Notes: generated by a model from the letters alone, not told the origin. 64,000 nt of DNA from Herbivorax alkaliphila (GCF_030848475.1 NZ_JAVDDS010000003.1:62001-126000), one strand, 5' to 3'; positions 26,038-36,999 are shown, numbered from the stretch's first letter. Program-made: numbers and translations.

Positions 26038-29000
26038 GCTGTTTTACCCCCATCATCATATAAATACTCATTTAATTCCGATATAATATTTTCTAATTTA
26101 TTTTTAAATATTTTATCAATACGTTCAAATCCACCATAATCTCTAAATGCACCACTATTAAAAGTCTCTTTGTTTATTATGGTTTCATGAATCAAGTGAC
26201 TTTCAATTCGATTTAACCAATCTAGTTCCATTTTACTAAATGAGTGATTACTTTTTAGTTTCTTCACAGCATCTATTATACGATGTTCATGACTGATAAG
26301 TAAAGAGCCAATAGCTTCCCTTCTGATAAAACTAATAATATCTGCTGCAATGTCCTCATTTTTAAGTTCGCTCCATGCAGTATTAAGCTGCTTTTCAGTA
26401 AAGCCCTGTTGGTCTAGCTCTACTTTCAGGCTTTTAAGACTCTCCCTTGTTAATTCCTTTGGCTTTGTGCATACTATATTTAATGCAGTAATTTTATTAA
26501 AATTGTTTGTTATAAATTCTTTAAATTCCTCTAAATAGTCCTCAGGCTTTAGCCCTTTTCCATAACCTCTTGTGTGACTTATAAGTTCATCTTTTTTCTC
26601 AGATATAATAATTTTACGTTTTGGAATTATGCTTCCTTCATCTAAAACCTCTAGTACTTCTCTATTTTTAATCAATAATTCCTTTGCATTTTCTAAAGGC
26701 AGTGATTTGATTTTTTCAATAAACTGTGTTGGATTATTCTCTCCTAATAAATGTTTAAAGTGTTCCACTGTTTTTTCGTTTAATTCTCGCTTCTTTCTCT
26801 GTAGCTTCCCTATAATTAAATCTATTTGATTTTGTGTTTGTGCTTTAGTTGAAAATTTCCCCAATTCTTCTATTAGATTGCCAAATGTCACCTTTGGATT
26901 TACCACAACAGGTCTCATTGTATTAACATCTTTTAAAGAGTCGTACACTCCAACAGGATCAAATATTTCAAAATGAGTTTTATCAATTTCAGGGCAAAGT
27001 CTTGTAGCCCTTCCTAGCATTTGCTCAAATAAAATACGAGACTTTACACACCTCATAAAAACAATTGAAGTTATCTTAGGCACATCAATTCCTGTTGTAA
27101 GCAAGTCAACGGTCACAGCTATATTGGGGTACTTCTCATTTTTAAATCTTTTTATGGCTTCTGATACTTTCTTTTTATTTCCACCTTCAATACTGCCTGT
27201 TATCTTCATAATAGCATCATTATCTATACCACAGGGCTTATAAATCCTTTTTAAAATATCCACTATAAGATCTGCATGAGTGTCATTAACTGCATATATT
27301 AATGTTTTTCCATCACCTTCTGGATTAATATATTGGGCAATATCTTCTAATACTGTGTTGTTAAAACTTTTTGTAATAACCTGACGATTAAATTTATCCA
27401 CATCAAACTTAAGTTCATCTTTAATTTCATAACTGTTAGTTATTTCACCGGTATTAGGATCATAAGCTGCTACAATTTCACCTTTTTTAAAGTTGATTCC
27501 CTCTTTTCTAAGCTTTGTAAGTGTATCATGTGGAGCATCGTGGTCAACTAAATACCCTTCAATTACAGCTTTTCTATATGAGTAGTTAAATATGGGTCTG
27601 CCAAATATTTGTGCTGTATGTAGTGCTGGTGTTGCTGTTAGGGCAATCTTTGTTGCATCAAAATATTCTATTACAGTTCGGTATTTGCTTATATAGTCAT
27701 TTTGATTTCTATATAGCTGCTCATCTTCTCCCATCTCCTTATCAAGAATATAACCTCTGTGAGCTTCATCTACAATTACAAGGTCATAATCAGTAACAGC
27801 AGGCATTGTTTCACCTTCATTATATAAAATTCTCTTTACAAGGCTTTGCACCGTTGAAACATGAATTTTTGTCTCTTTCTCTATTTCCTTGTCTTCAAGG
27901 TTTTTTATATCAAAAATTTCATCTAAAGTCATTAACTCTTCAATTTTAACTTCTTTAAAAACATCCTGTGCCTGTTCTCCTAAAGATGTTCTATCAACTA
28001 AAAACAATACACGCTTAAACCTTTTTGTGGTTATAAATCTATAAATCATCCCTAAAATTGTTCTTGTTTTGCCTGTTCCTGTTGCCATTGAAATAAGAAC
28101 ATTTTGTTTTCCGTTAACAATTACATTTTCTGCCTCTTCAATAGCCTCTATTTGATAATCACGTAAATTAAGCCCATTCTTATCTCTTAAAAGATCATAG
28201 GGCATGTTTTTTAAAGACTTATTAGCCGTTTCAATATCCTTTTCTAATAATTCCATAATTCCATCAGGGCTCATCCAACCCTTTAGAGGCTTTGAAATAT
28301 TAGACTTTTTCCGTGCATCTAAAAACCAAATGCCTGATTTTATTTCAAGCTGCTTTAAATATTTTCTTCCGTTAGTTGCAAAAAGAAACGGAACTTTATA
28401 TTCACCCCAAGTACCTACCTGATAATCTTCATGTTCTTTTTTTATTTCTTTTGCATAATCTTTGCACTGATAATCTATAACAGACGGTATATCTGTAAAT
28501 TTTCGCTTTGCTTCAACAACAGCTACAAGATTCAGTCCAACGAAAAGGGCATAGTCTGCCGAACCTCTTTCAACAACTTTTGAATTTGTCGGCCACTCAG
28601 CAATGGCAATATTTCTGCCCTTTTGCGGTCTTGTTCCTTTTGAATAACGTAAATTTATAGTGTCAGTTTCCCATCCCACTTTGCGAAGTTGTTCATCAAT
28701 TAGATAACGGGTTTCTTTTTCTGACAAATTAATTTGTTCTGCTGCTTTACTTGATTTTTTAGCTCTTTCCCTAACAGATACTTTTTTACTATCACCTATT
28801 TTTTCAATCTCTTTTGACAGTTTTTCTATTAGCTCTTCCTTTTCCTTTAAAAGAGTTTCATAATCAACTTTATCTGTATTATTTTTTGGCATGACAAAAT
28901 TTTCTGGTTTATATCCCCAATCTCCATAGGTCTGCATAAACCATACACCTAAGTTATATGCCATTTCCAAAAGAATTTTGCAATCATAAAAGGAATCATA

Positions 29001-29294
29001 ATTTGCATGAACAGCTTTATTTCGTGCCATTCTAAGAGAATAGAGTATATCATCAATATCTTTTGGCAGTAAATCGTTTTTCTTTAAAATCTTTATGCGA
29101 TTTGCATGAGTATTGTCATAAGAGGGTGAATCAATATTATCCAGTTTAAGCATTATGTTTACAACTGTCTCCCCAAATAAACCTAATTTTATCAAACAGG
29201 AATTTGTATCTTTATACAAATAGTCTTCTGCAGTACTGCCTATTTTTGATAAAATAGGGAAGGCTTTTTCTAAAAACATGAAATTTGATTTCAC
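26034..29294 (-). CDS. hsdR: Type I restriction enzyme HsdR (endonuclease/translocase)
   Basis: HsdR translocates DNA with ATP and cuts at a distance. The 1086-aa product is intact: an N-terminal DUF4145-like helical domain (about 20-115), a nuclease domain with the PD-(D/E)xK-type GSADYALFVGLNLVAVVEAK (about 245-265), helicase motifs I (SMATGTGKT), II (IVDEAHRG), III (LTATPALHT) and VI (QMLGRATRL), and an EcoEI-like C-terminal domain. GTG start at 29294 has AGGAGG 8 nt upstream. It is translationally coupled to hsdM. With HsdM truncated and HsdS gone, the enzyme should have no target recognition unless subunits come from elsewhere. Confidence 0.94.
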   Translation of the reverse strand: MKSNFMFLEKAFPILSKIGSTAEDYLYKDTNSCLIKLGLFGETVVNIMLKLDNIDSPSYDNTHANRIKILKKNDLLPKDIDDILYSLRMARNKAVHANYDSFYDCKILLEMAYNLGVWFMQTYGDWGYKPENFVMPKNNTDKVDYETLLKEKEELIEKLSKEIEKIGDSKKVSVRERAKKSSKAAEQINLSEKETRYLIDEQLRKVGWETDTINLRYSKGTRPQKGRNIAIAEWPTNSKVVERGSADYALFVGLNLVAVVEAKRKFTDIPSVIDYQCKDYAKEIKKEHEDYQVGTWGEYKVPFLFATNGRKYLKQLEIKSGIWFLDARKKSNISKPLKGWMSPDGIMELLEKDIETANKSLKNMPYDLLRDKNGLNLRDYQIEAIEEAENVIVNGKQNVLISMATGTGKTRTILGMIYRFITTKRFKRVLFLVDRTSLGEQAQDVFKEVKIEELMTLDEIFDIKNLEDKEIEKETKIHVSTVQSLVKRILYNEGETMPAVTDYDLVIVDEAHRGYILDKEMGEDEQLYRNQNDYISKYRTVIEYFDATKIALTATPALHTAQIFGRPIFNYSYRKAVIEGYLVDHDAPHDTLTKLRKEGINFKKGEIVAAYDPNTGEITNSYEIKDELKFDVDKFNRQVITKSFNNTVLEDIAQYINPEGDGKTLIYAVNDTHADLIVDILKRIYKPCGIDNDAIMKITGSIEGGNKKKVSEAIKRFKNEKYPNIAVTVDLLTTGIDVPKITSIVFMRCVKSRILFEQMLGRATRLCPEIDKTHFEIFDPVGVYDSLKDVNTMRPVVVNPKVTFGNLIEELGKFSTKAQTQNQIDLIIGKLQRKKRELNEKTVEHFKHLLGENNPTQFIEKIKSLPLENAKELLIKNREVLEVLDEGSIIPKRKIIISEKKDELISHTRGYGKGLKPEDYLEEFKEFITNNFNKITALNIVCTKPKELTRESLKSLKVELDQQGFTEKQLNTAWSELKNEDIAADIISFIRREAIGSLLISHEHRIIDAVKKLKSNHSFSKMELDWLNRIESHLIHETIINKETFNSGAFRDYGGFERIDKIFKNKLENIISELNEYLYDDGGKTA

Positions 29295-29469
29295 TTTTTT
29301 CGCCTCCTGTTCACTTATATACTTTTAAATTAGCTCACAACTTAATATAAAACCCAACTCTATTTACTCTTATGAATTTACATTACCATATATTTCAGTA
29401 ACAATCAATATTAATGGTATTTTTTAATAACATTAATTTATTATAGTATAGGGGCTTTTTAAAAAATAC

Positions 29470-30054
29470 TTAATCCTTTCTCATTTCTGATACCACTTCA
29501 TCTACAAAGTAATACATTCTTTTTGTGCCTTCCTCAGTTGTATCATAATTGTATGATTTATTTTTATCAATCCCAATACTTTCAGCTTCCTTTGCTGAAT
29601 CTATATTTGCACCTAGAAAAATAAATTCCCATCCATATTTAACACTTTGGTGACTTATCAAATCTTTCACTTTTTCGTAAGTATACTCTTTACTGGCATT
29701 TTCAAGTCCATCTGTTGTTATTACAAATACAACTTTCCCAGGCCTTTCACTTTCTTTTGTTTTAGATAGCCTCACCCCAACATCCACTATTGTTTTTCCT
29801 ACAGCATCTAATAAAGCAGTACTGCCCCTAACATAATAATCCTTATTACTTATTTTAGCATCACTTGATAAAACCCCATTTAATAATATTTCATACATAT
29901 TATCAAAAAGAACCGTAGTTATAATCGTTTTAGCTTTTACCCTGTTTTGGTTTTCAATAAAATTATTGAATCCTGATATTGTTTCACTTTCTAACCCTGC
30001 CATTGAGCCACTTCTGTCAAGAAGAAAAATAATTTCTGTCAAATTTTTATTCAT
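29470..30054 (-). CDS. Von Willebrand factor A domain protein
   Basis: The 194-aa product is one VWA domain with a complete MIDAS metal site: DRSGS near the N-terminus, Thr in GSTALLDAVG and Asp in ITTDGLENAS. There is no signal peptide or membrane segment, so it is cytoplasmic. ATG 30054 (MNKNLTEIIF) has GAAAGG 9 nt upstream; an ATG at 30063 is too close to the site. It is divergent from the helix-turn-helix gene at 30156 with a 100-bp shared region, so the two are probably one module. Such proteins often act with AAA+ ATPases or in stress and defence loci; no partner is visible here. Confidence 0.88.
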   Translation of the reverse strand: MNKNLTEIIFLLDRSGSMAGLESETISGFNNFIENQNRVKAKTIITTVLFDNMYEILLNGVLSSDAKISNKDYYVRGSTALLDAVGKTIVDVGVRLSKTKESERPGKVVFVITTDGLENASKEYTYEKVKDLISHQSVKYGWEFIFLGANIDSAKEAESIGIDKNKSYNYDTTEEGTKRMYYFVDEVVSEMRKD

Positions 30055-30155
30055 TTTTCTCATCCTTTCAATTTTATTATGATATAATACTATCTGAAAT
30101 CAGTTTTTCTTTGGTCGCCTGTCAAGCGACATTCTTATAATAGGGGGGCAGCTAG

Positions 30156-30659
30156 ATGTTAGATTATTCATTACTTAATCAATTAAACGAATATGTAGAT
30201 TATCATATTAATGAACAAGAACTAGTCGTTTTTGAAGAAGTACGACAAAAAAAATCTTGTTATGATTGTTTTCACCATTTTGAGCTAGACGATTTTATTA
30301 AAGAAAATAAAAAAGAAGCATTTAATAGGGTATTGTTTAGTTTTATTGATGAAAAAGGGTTTCGTGATTCTGAAGTATACAAAAAAGCTGGACTTGACAG
30401 AAGGCACTTTTCAAAAATTCGTTCAAATTCTAGTTATAGATTATCAAAAAATTCGGTGATTGCTCTTGCATTAGCTCTTGAGCTAAACAAGGAAGAAGCT
30501 GACATGCTTTTGTGTGCTGCTGGATTCTCATTATCTGATAATGAAATATTTGATTTAGTAATTCAATTTTGTCTAGACAAAAAAATTTTTAATATACACG
30601 ATGTAAATCAGGCTTTAAATCACTATGATTTAAAGCCTTTAGCTGGCACATGTGAATGA
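30156..30659 (+). CDS. Helix-turn-helix domain protein divergent from the VWA gene
   Basis: The 167-aa product has an N-terminal part with a CYDCF motif (about 35) and a helical central region that reads as an HTH (VYKKAGLDRRHFSKIRSNSS, then YRLSKNSVIALALALELNKE), followed by a winged or helical tail. It probably binds DNA and may regulate itself and the VWA gene; the shared promoter region holds a GTCGC/GCGAC hairpin (30113-30130). The start follows GGGGGGC. The family is known to me only as HTH proteins found near VWA genes, so the function is tentative. Confidence 0.7.
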   Translation: MLDYSLLNQLNEYVDYHINEQELVVFEEVRQKKSCYDCFHHFELDDFIKENKKEAFNRVLFSFIDEKGFRDSEVYKKAGLDRRHFSKIRSNSSYRLSKNSVIALALALELNKEEADMLLCAAGFSLSDNEIFDLVIQFCLDKKIFNIHDVNQALNHYDLKPLAGTCE

Positions 30660-31008
30660 TAATATTTTGTTAGCTTCACCCTTTTTAAGCCTTGATATAA
30701 AAAATATAATAGAAAACATATTAATTAAACCTACCCATATGACAAATTGAAAATTGTTTGATATATGATGTTAATTTATAATAATAAGAGTATTAAAAAG
30801 CTAAGTTCACATATTTAGTGTAGACAAAATTGTATATTTGAAATATAATAGTGTATACTAGTATTAAAGGTATTTGAATAATAGTAAAATGGTAATTAAA
30901 TTTGATACTTAAGATGATAAGCAGTTATCGCTTATGGCTTCCTTGCTAGGTCGGGGTAGAAGCTGATATTGACAGCAAAGCCATAAGGATTAACTGCTTT
31001 TATATTTT
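30660..31008. other. Intergenic region with one large structured hairpin
   Basis: No gene is supported in this 349-bp AT-rich gap. At 30919-30999 lies an 81-nt stem-loop: AAGCAGTTA pairs with TAACTGCTT, then CTTATGGCTT with AAGCCATAAG, with a G-rich 37-nt apex (containing AGGTCGGGGTAGAAGC). On the plus strand a T-rich stretch follows. It is more elaborate than an ordinary terminator and may be a small RNA or a processed 3' end of the convergent DUF3800 gene. Confidence 0.6.
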
Positions 31009-31668
31009 CTAATCATTTACCTTAATAAAATTAGTGATTTCTTTTATTAATTCAAATCCTTCTGAATTTTCTTCATTTATGATTCTTCTTGCACAACCTA
31101 TACATATATCAGCTGCTTGCAATTCTTTGATTTCTTGCGATTTTCCTGGAGAAATAGATTTAACATTAATATATTTGTTCCTGATTATATTATTTAATTC
31201 CTTTTCAAAATCATTGCTCCCAAATTCATCATAAACTATATCATATATAAGTTCTATTTCTGAATCTATTTTATAATCAATTAACCTCTCAAGAACTGCC
31301 ATTATGCACTTTATATATATTTTTTCTTTACGTTCTTGGTTAAAATACTCACCAAATTTTTTATCATAGTAAGCACAAAAAACCCTTACAGATTCCCTTT
31401 CTGCTAAGTGTTTTTTGTTTTTCTTCTTTTTGTGCAAAATATTTTTTATAAAAACAAATCTTATGTCTTCGCAAATACCTTGAAGGAAATGATCTTTCAT
31501 TTCATTTAGTATTTTTTGTCGTATACTTTTTGTCAATCCCTTTTTATTTTTTACATATTTTCTAGTTCTATATATTCCATCTAATAAAGCTTTTTTATCA
31601 CCTGTAATAATGCCACCAACAGCAAATCTTTTTGAATCTTCACTTTCGTCAATAAAAATAGATATCAA
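31009..31668 (-). CDS. DUF3800 domain protein
   Basis: DUF3800 proteins have a predicted RNase H-like fold and are common in defence and mobile regions; their activity is not established. The 219-aa product starts MISIFIDESEDSKRFAVGGI (Asp-Glu-Ser motif; the usual residue after DES is Gly, here Glu) and has the second signature LQAADICIGCARR near the C-terminus. I chose TTG 31668 because GTGAGG lies 8 nt upstream and family members begin this way; an ATG at 31686 has no such site. A lysine-rich stretch (LHKKKKNKKH) lies mid-protein. It ends beside the large hairpin at 30919-30999. Confidence 0.82.
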   Translation of the reverse strand: MISIFIDESEDSKRFAVGGIITGDKKALLDGIYRTRKYVKNKKGLTKSIRQKILNEMKDHFLQGICEDIRFVFIKNILHKKKKNKKHLAERESVRVFCAYYDKKFGEYFNQERKEKIYIKCIMAVLERLIDYKIDSEIELIYDIVYDEFGSNDFEKELNNIIRNKYINVKSISPGKSQEIKELQAADICIGCARRIINEENSEGFELIKEITNFIKVND

Positions 31669-31749
31669 TTTAAAAACCTCACACATATATTTATTGTAAA
31701 TAATAATACTAAGAGACTTATTTCTTAATATTTTATAAACAGATTATCT

Positions 31750-32127
31750 TCAATATGGTTTAAGAAAAGTGTTGGCAACTCTTTTAAAACCTTTTTGTAT
31801 TCTTTGAATCAATTCCAATTCTTCCAAATTTCCCAATGCCCTTTCTACTGTTCTTTTATCCATTTCAAAATAATCAGCTATTCTTTCAACACTGTGCCAA
31901 CATTCACCAGTTTCATTTTTTACATGAATGCCTAAATATACATATACTTTTAATGCATTACCCTTTATATGTTTTAATTTTTCACTAATATAAAAATCGT
32001 TATATATAATAAAAAAACCATCTTTTTTTATTAATTTATCTTTTCGCCATTTGCCATAGTTTCTTCTAAGTTGAGCCATAGCTATTTCTGCTTCTTCTTT
32101 TTTTTGAGGTCCTTTAAGCTTTTCCAT
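31750..32127 (-). CDS. Helix-turn-helix protein (HTH_36-like, replication-initiator type)
   Basis: The 125-aa product has a helical N-terminus and a winged HTH at about 55-115: IKGNALKVYVYLGIHV, then WHSVERIADYFEMDKRTVER and ALGNLEELELIQRIQ. This layout is found in plasmid and phage replication initiators and in small regulators. ATG 32127 follows GGAGG by 10 nt. Together with the neighbouring DUF3800, VWA and broken restriction genes it suggests a mobile-island remnant, though no integrase is present. Confidence 0.7.
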   Translation of the reverse strand: MEKLKGPQKKEEAEIAMAQLRRNYGKWRKDKLIKKDGFFIIYNDFYISEKLKHIKGNALKVYVYLGIHVKNETGECWHSVERIADYFEMDKRTVERALGNLEELELIQRIQKGFKRVANTFLKPY

Positions 32128-32386
32128 AATTATATATCCTCCAAAAAATTTAATTTTTCTCAATTAATCATATTGACTATACTAATCATGCTATATAACT
32201 ATACTTTATAACTATACTAATAAAAGTACGACATTATTTGTATACAATTATATATTAACAATATTAATAAGTCAAATGTTATTATTTTGATGTCAACTCT
32301 AAGGAGTAAAAATATTTATTCATTCTTTAAATTTGGTATTTTTTGCTTTGATATTTGTTGTAAGAAAGATTATAATTAAATTTAAG

Positions 32387-32557
32387 ATGGAAGGTGATTA
32401 TATAAGTTTTAAAGAAAGGTTAAAAATGATTGATGAATTCTTTGATAATTTGACAATGGAAGAATTCGAAGATACAGCAATTGAGTGTGGAATTAATGAA
32501 ATTAAACCTTCAAGCCATTTTGGAATGGAATTGGTTTCAGACGATTTAATTAGTTAA
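32387..32557 (+). CDS. Small conserved-looking protein of unknown function
   Basis: The frame gives MEGDYISFKERLKMIDEFFD and continues NLTMEEFEDTAIECGINEIK, an acidic, soluble peptide of 56 aa ending near SDDLIS. The ATG at 32387 has a weak site. The best ribosome site (GGAAGGTG) precedes an ATA at 32402, where related proteins as I recall them begin MSFKERLK, so the original start may have mutated; ATG 32426 (MIDEFFDN) also has GAAAGG upstream. A terminator follows at 32649. I propose no function. Confidence 0.45.
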   Translation: MEGDYISFKERLKMIDEFFDNLTMEEFEDTAIECGINEIKPSSHFGMELVSDDLIS

Positions 32558-32648
32558 TATAAAAATTAAATTTATAGAAGATTATAACAATATCATGTTG
32601 CTACATTAGTTAAAGATATTGAAACTAAATAATCATTTTATATAAATT

Positions 32649-32675
32649 AAAAGACACCAAAGTCAGGTGTCTTTT
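32649..32675. terminator. Bidirectional terminator
   Basis: Stem AAAAGACACC / GGTGTCTTTT with a 7-nt loop, between the small plus-strand gene and the convergent slipin gene. Confidence 0.85.
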
Positions 32676-32740
32676 AATTATGGGCTTTAATTTTGTAACA
32701 GCCCCTTGACTTTCAAATATTAGCCGTATCATTCCAAACT

Positions 32741-33853
32741 CTATGCTCCACATTTTTTGTTTGAAAGAAGAGTATTTAATTCTTCTAGCAAGCTACTACC
32801 CCCTGTTAGAGAAACATTACCGATTTTTTCACAAATCCTTTCTAGAAACTCCAGCTCCTTTAACCTGTAAAGTGTCTGATTTTCTTCCATTAATTTTGCA
32901 GTATTTAATAAGCTCCTTGTTGAAGCCACCTCCTCCCTTCTTGTAATAACATTGGCATGAGCTTTCTTTTGAGCAATTAGCACAGTATTTAATATTTCTT
33001 TTATTTCACCAGGCAATATAATATCTTTGACACCAGCAAATAAAAACTTCACACCAAAGCTATCGCTTTTTTCTTTCAACTTCTCTAAAACATAGTTTCC
33101 TATCTCCTGCTTTTTCAAAAGAATATCATCTAGCTTTAAAGCACCAACATATTCTCTTAAAATCAGCTGCATCATTATATAAAGCTGCTCTTCAAAGTCT
33201 TTTATTTCTACAATCTTTAATGGATCTACTACTTTATAATGACATACAAAATTTAAACGCAATGTAATTTTATCTTCTGTCATAATTTCCTGCCCTGTCA
33301 TATCTAACTGCTGTTGCCTCAAGTCAACTGTTTTAACATATGCATACACAGCACTTCTCCAGAAAAAATGCCTGCCAGCATCTAAAGTCTTTTTCATTAC
33401 ATTGTCATAGTAAAGTATGCCTTTTTCGTAGCTTTTCACATCAAAGGAATCTACGTAAAAACTAAGCATTGGATTTTTGTATATTGAAGAATCTATATCT
33501 GATTTTATTTCTGGATCTTTAATATCCACAACTTTAAAATCATGCTTTTTTAATACATTCCAAAATGCATATTTACCTGAATTAAGTACATCTATAAGCT
33601 TACCGTCTTCAAAATGATTGGCAATTTCATTATCTTTTACATCTACAACTGTAAGCTCATCTAATAATTCTTGATCTTCAAGGAACATATTTATGTTTTT
33701 TCCTTCTACATAAAAAGCCTGGTTTACATCCATAACAGTGACGCTGTATTTAATAAATGGATTTAGAGTGTATTTTCCTGGCTTTAGGCATTTAATATAG
33801 CTTCCATCCTTGAACAATAAGCCTCTTTCATCATTTCTAATAATTACCTTCAT
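32741..33853 (-). CDS. Slipin-like SPFH/Band 7 protein next to a tRNA-like RNA
   Basis: The 370-aa product has repeated beta-rich N-terminal segments (VIIRNDERGLLFKDGSYIKC, and a second copy around YEKGILYYDNVMKKTLDAGR), then an SPFH domain (QEIMTEDKITLRLNFVCHYK, DPLKIVEIKDFEEQLYIMMQ) and a C-terminal helix ending in RREEVASTRSLLNTAKLMEE. No clear membrane segment is visible. ATG 33853 has AAAGGATGG upstream. It is preceded on the same strand by a structured RNA with a permuted tRNA fold and two WYL regulator genes. Slipins of this type are known from RNA-repair loci with Ro60, Y RNAs and RtcB, so a link to RNA metabolism is inferred; Ro60 and RtcB are not in the window. Confidence 0.85.
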   Translation of the reverse strand: MKVIIRNDERGLLFKDGSYIKCLKPGKYTLNPFIKYSVTVMDVNQAFYVEGKNINMFLEDQELLDELTVVDVKDNEIANHFEDGKLIDVLNSGKYAFWNVLKKHDFKVVDIKDPEIKSDIDSSIYKNPMLSFYVDSFDVKSYEKGILYYDNVMKKTLDAGRHFFWRSAVYAYVKTVDLRQQQLDMTGQEIMTEDKITLRLNFVCHYKVVDPLKIVEIKDFEEQLYIMMQLILREYVGALKLDDILLKKQEIGNYVLEKLKEKSDSFGVKFLFAGVKDIILPGEIKEILNTVLIAQKKAHANVITRREEVASTRSLLNTAKLMEENQTLYRLKELEFLERICEKIGNVSLTGGSSLLEELNTLLSNKKCGA

Positions 33854-33889
33854 TTTGAACCATCCTTTCAATAAACTAATTGTTTTTGT

Positions 33890-34150
33890 AATCTTTTTCA
33901 AGAGTTCTCCCGAAACCTTAGCGGAGTGTCGCTTAAGGGAACTACTCACAAGTGGTTATATATGTAGTTATCTATAGCTTAAAGCTTTTCGCTCAAAGAC
34001 TTTAGATAAAAATCATACATAAGCAAAATGTTGTAATACCCGGTATCCACACACTTCATGGCTTTAGTCTCGGTACTTTTCCAGAAGTCTCTGTAAAAGC
34101 ACGAGAACTCTCTTAAAAGATTCTTGCTAAAAGTCTCGATTAAATCGAGC
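33890..34150 (-). ncRNA. Structured downstream part of the tRNA-like RNA / slipin leader
   Basis: Continuing on the minus strand from the tRNA-like core: a hairpin CTCGATT/AATCGAG (34135-34149), a long imperfect hairpin in which TCTCGTGCTTTT pairs with AAAAGTACCGAGA around CAGA/TCTG (about 34063-34107), and near the slipin gene CCTTAAGCG/CGCTAAGG inside GTTCCC/GGGAGAAC (about 33903-33945). No frame here is protein-like. It could be the body of a large non-coding RNA or the slipin 5' leader; ends unknown. Confidence 0.5.
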
Positions 34151-34290
34151 ATATAACCAACTCAGATCTTATATCTGCTGGGGAATCGAACCCCATTTCC
34201 CGTTCCTTATGCTCTACCACTGAGCTAATTACTTTTTAAGTAATGGAGGAATCGAACCTCCGACACTAAGGGTTATATAGAGTTCCGTTT
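34151..34290 (-). ncRNA. YrlA-like non-coding RNA with a circularly permuted tRNA fold
   Basis: Read on the minus strand, 34271-34205 gives every tRNA core element in permuted order: 3' anticodon-stem strand CCTTA, 5-nt variable loop GTGTC, T arm GGAGG-TTCGATT-CCTCC, acceptor strand ATTACTT, loop AAA, acceptor strand AAGTAAT (7 perfect pairs), U8-A9, D arm GCTC-AGTGGTA-GAGC, A26, and TAAGG, which pairs with CCTTA. A second T arm TGGGG-TTCGATT-CCCCA (34179-34195) with a short CAGAT/ATCTG hairpin and a D-loop-like AGTTGGTTA follows. ATATAACC (34271-34278) pairs with GGTTATAT (34151-34158), closing the whole. Bacterial Y RNAs of the YrlA type carry such tRNA mimics. Exact ends are unknown. Confidence 0.75.
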
Positions 34291-34406
34291 TTCAGGCATA
34301 CCTCTTATAATTAAAACAAGGGGCACCGCAAGATCATTTGAAATCTTTGCATATGAATCAGGAACAATTTCAGTATACTAAAATAATTTTCCAATCAACA
34401 GACAAA

Positions 34407-34437
34407 AAGTTTGCAACTTTTAACTTATTGCAAACTT
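34407..34437 (-). terminator. Terminator downstream of the WYL genes
   Basis: On the minus strand AAGTTTGCAA / TTGCAAACTT with an 11-nt loop, followed by T-rich sequence. It separates the WYL genes from the tRNA-like RNA, implying the RNA has its own promoter (a TATACT at 34374-34379 with TGTTGA 17 nt upstream is a weak candidate). Confidence 0.75.
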
Positions 34438-34470
34438 CCATATTTAAAATGGTGCAGATATTGTTGTAAG

Positions 34471-34495
34471 AAAAACTCCATCTAGAAGTTGGAGT
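34471..34495 (-). terminator. Terminator of the WYL operon
   Basis: Minus-strand stem ACTCCA / TGGAGT with a 9-nt loop followed by T5, about 50 nt after the second WYL gene. Confidence 0.65.
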
Positions 34496-34546
34496 CTTAG
34501 ATTAAAAATGTAGAGTGTCTTTTTAGCTGTAGAACTTTACCCCACA

Positions 34547-36866
<2,320 letters not shown>

Positions 36867-36937
36867 TTATAAAACTGCTAATTTTTTATCTTATACTTAA
36901 TTTTACTACATTAACAAGAATAATTCTATTTTTTATC

Positions 36938-36994
36938 TTATTCTAAGACTCCACCTGAAGTCTCGATGTTTAACTTTAGCTAAACGAATTCACA
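36938..36994 (-). repeat. Repeat B (two-hairpin element), copy 2
   Basis: Minus strand: GTGAATTCGTTTAGCTAAAG, then TTAAACATCGAGACTTCAGG and TGGAGTCTTAGAATAAG. The first half forms GTTTAGC/GTTAAAC-type pairing. It is the short form of the element at 46723 and 62948. Confidence 0.8.
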
Positions 36995-36999
36995 CTCAA

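Noticed and set aside
30919-30999. The 4.5S/SRP RNA tip, suggested by GGTCGGGGTAGAAGC.
   Set aside because: The conserved SRP core (GTCAGGTCCGGAAGGAAGCAGC-type asymmetric loop) is not present; similarity is superficial.
34179-34234. A normal tRNA gene on the minus strand (D arm then T arm).
   Set aside because: In normal order the acceptor strands (AAGTAAT and GCAGATA) do not pair and only about 15 nt separate the D and T arms, too few for an anticodon arm. The permuted reading pairs perfectly.
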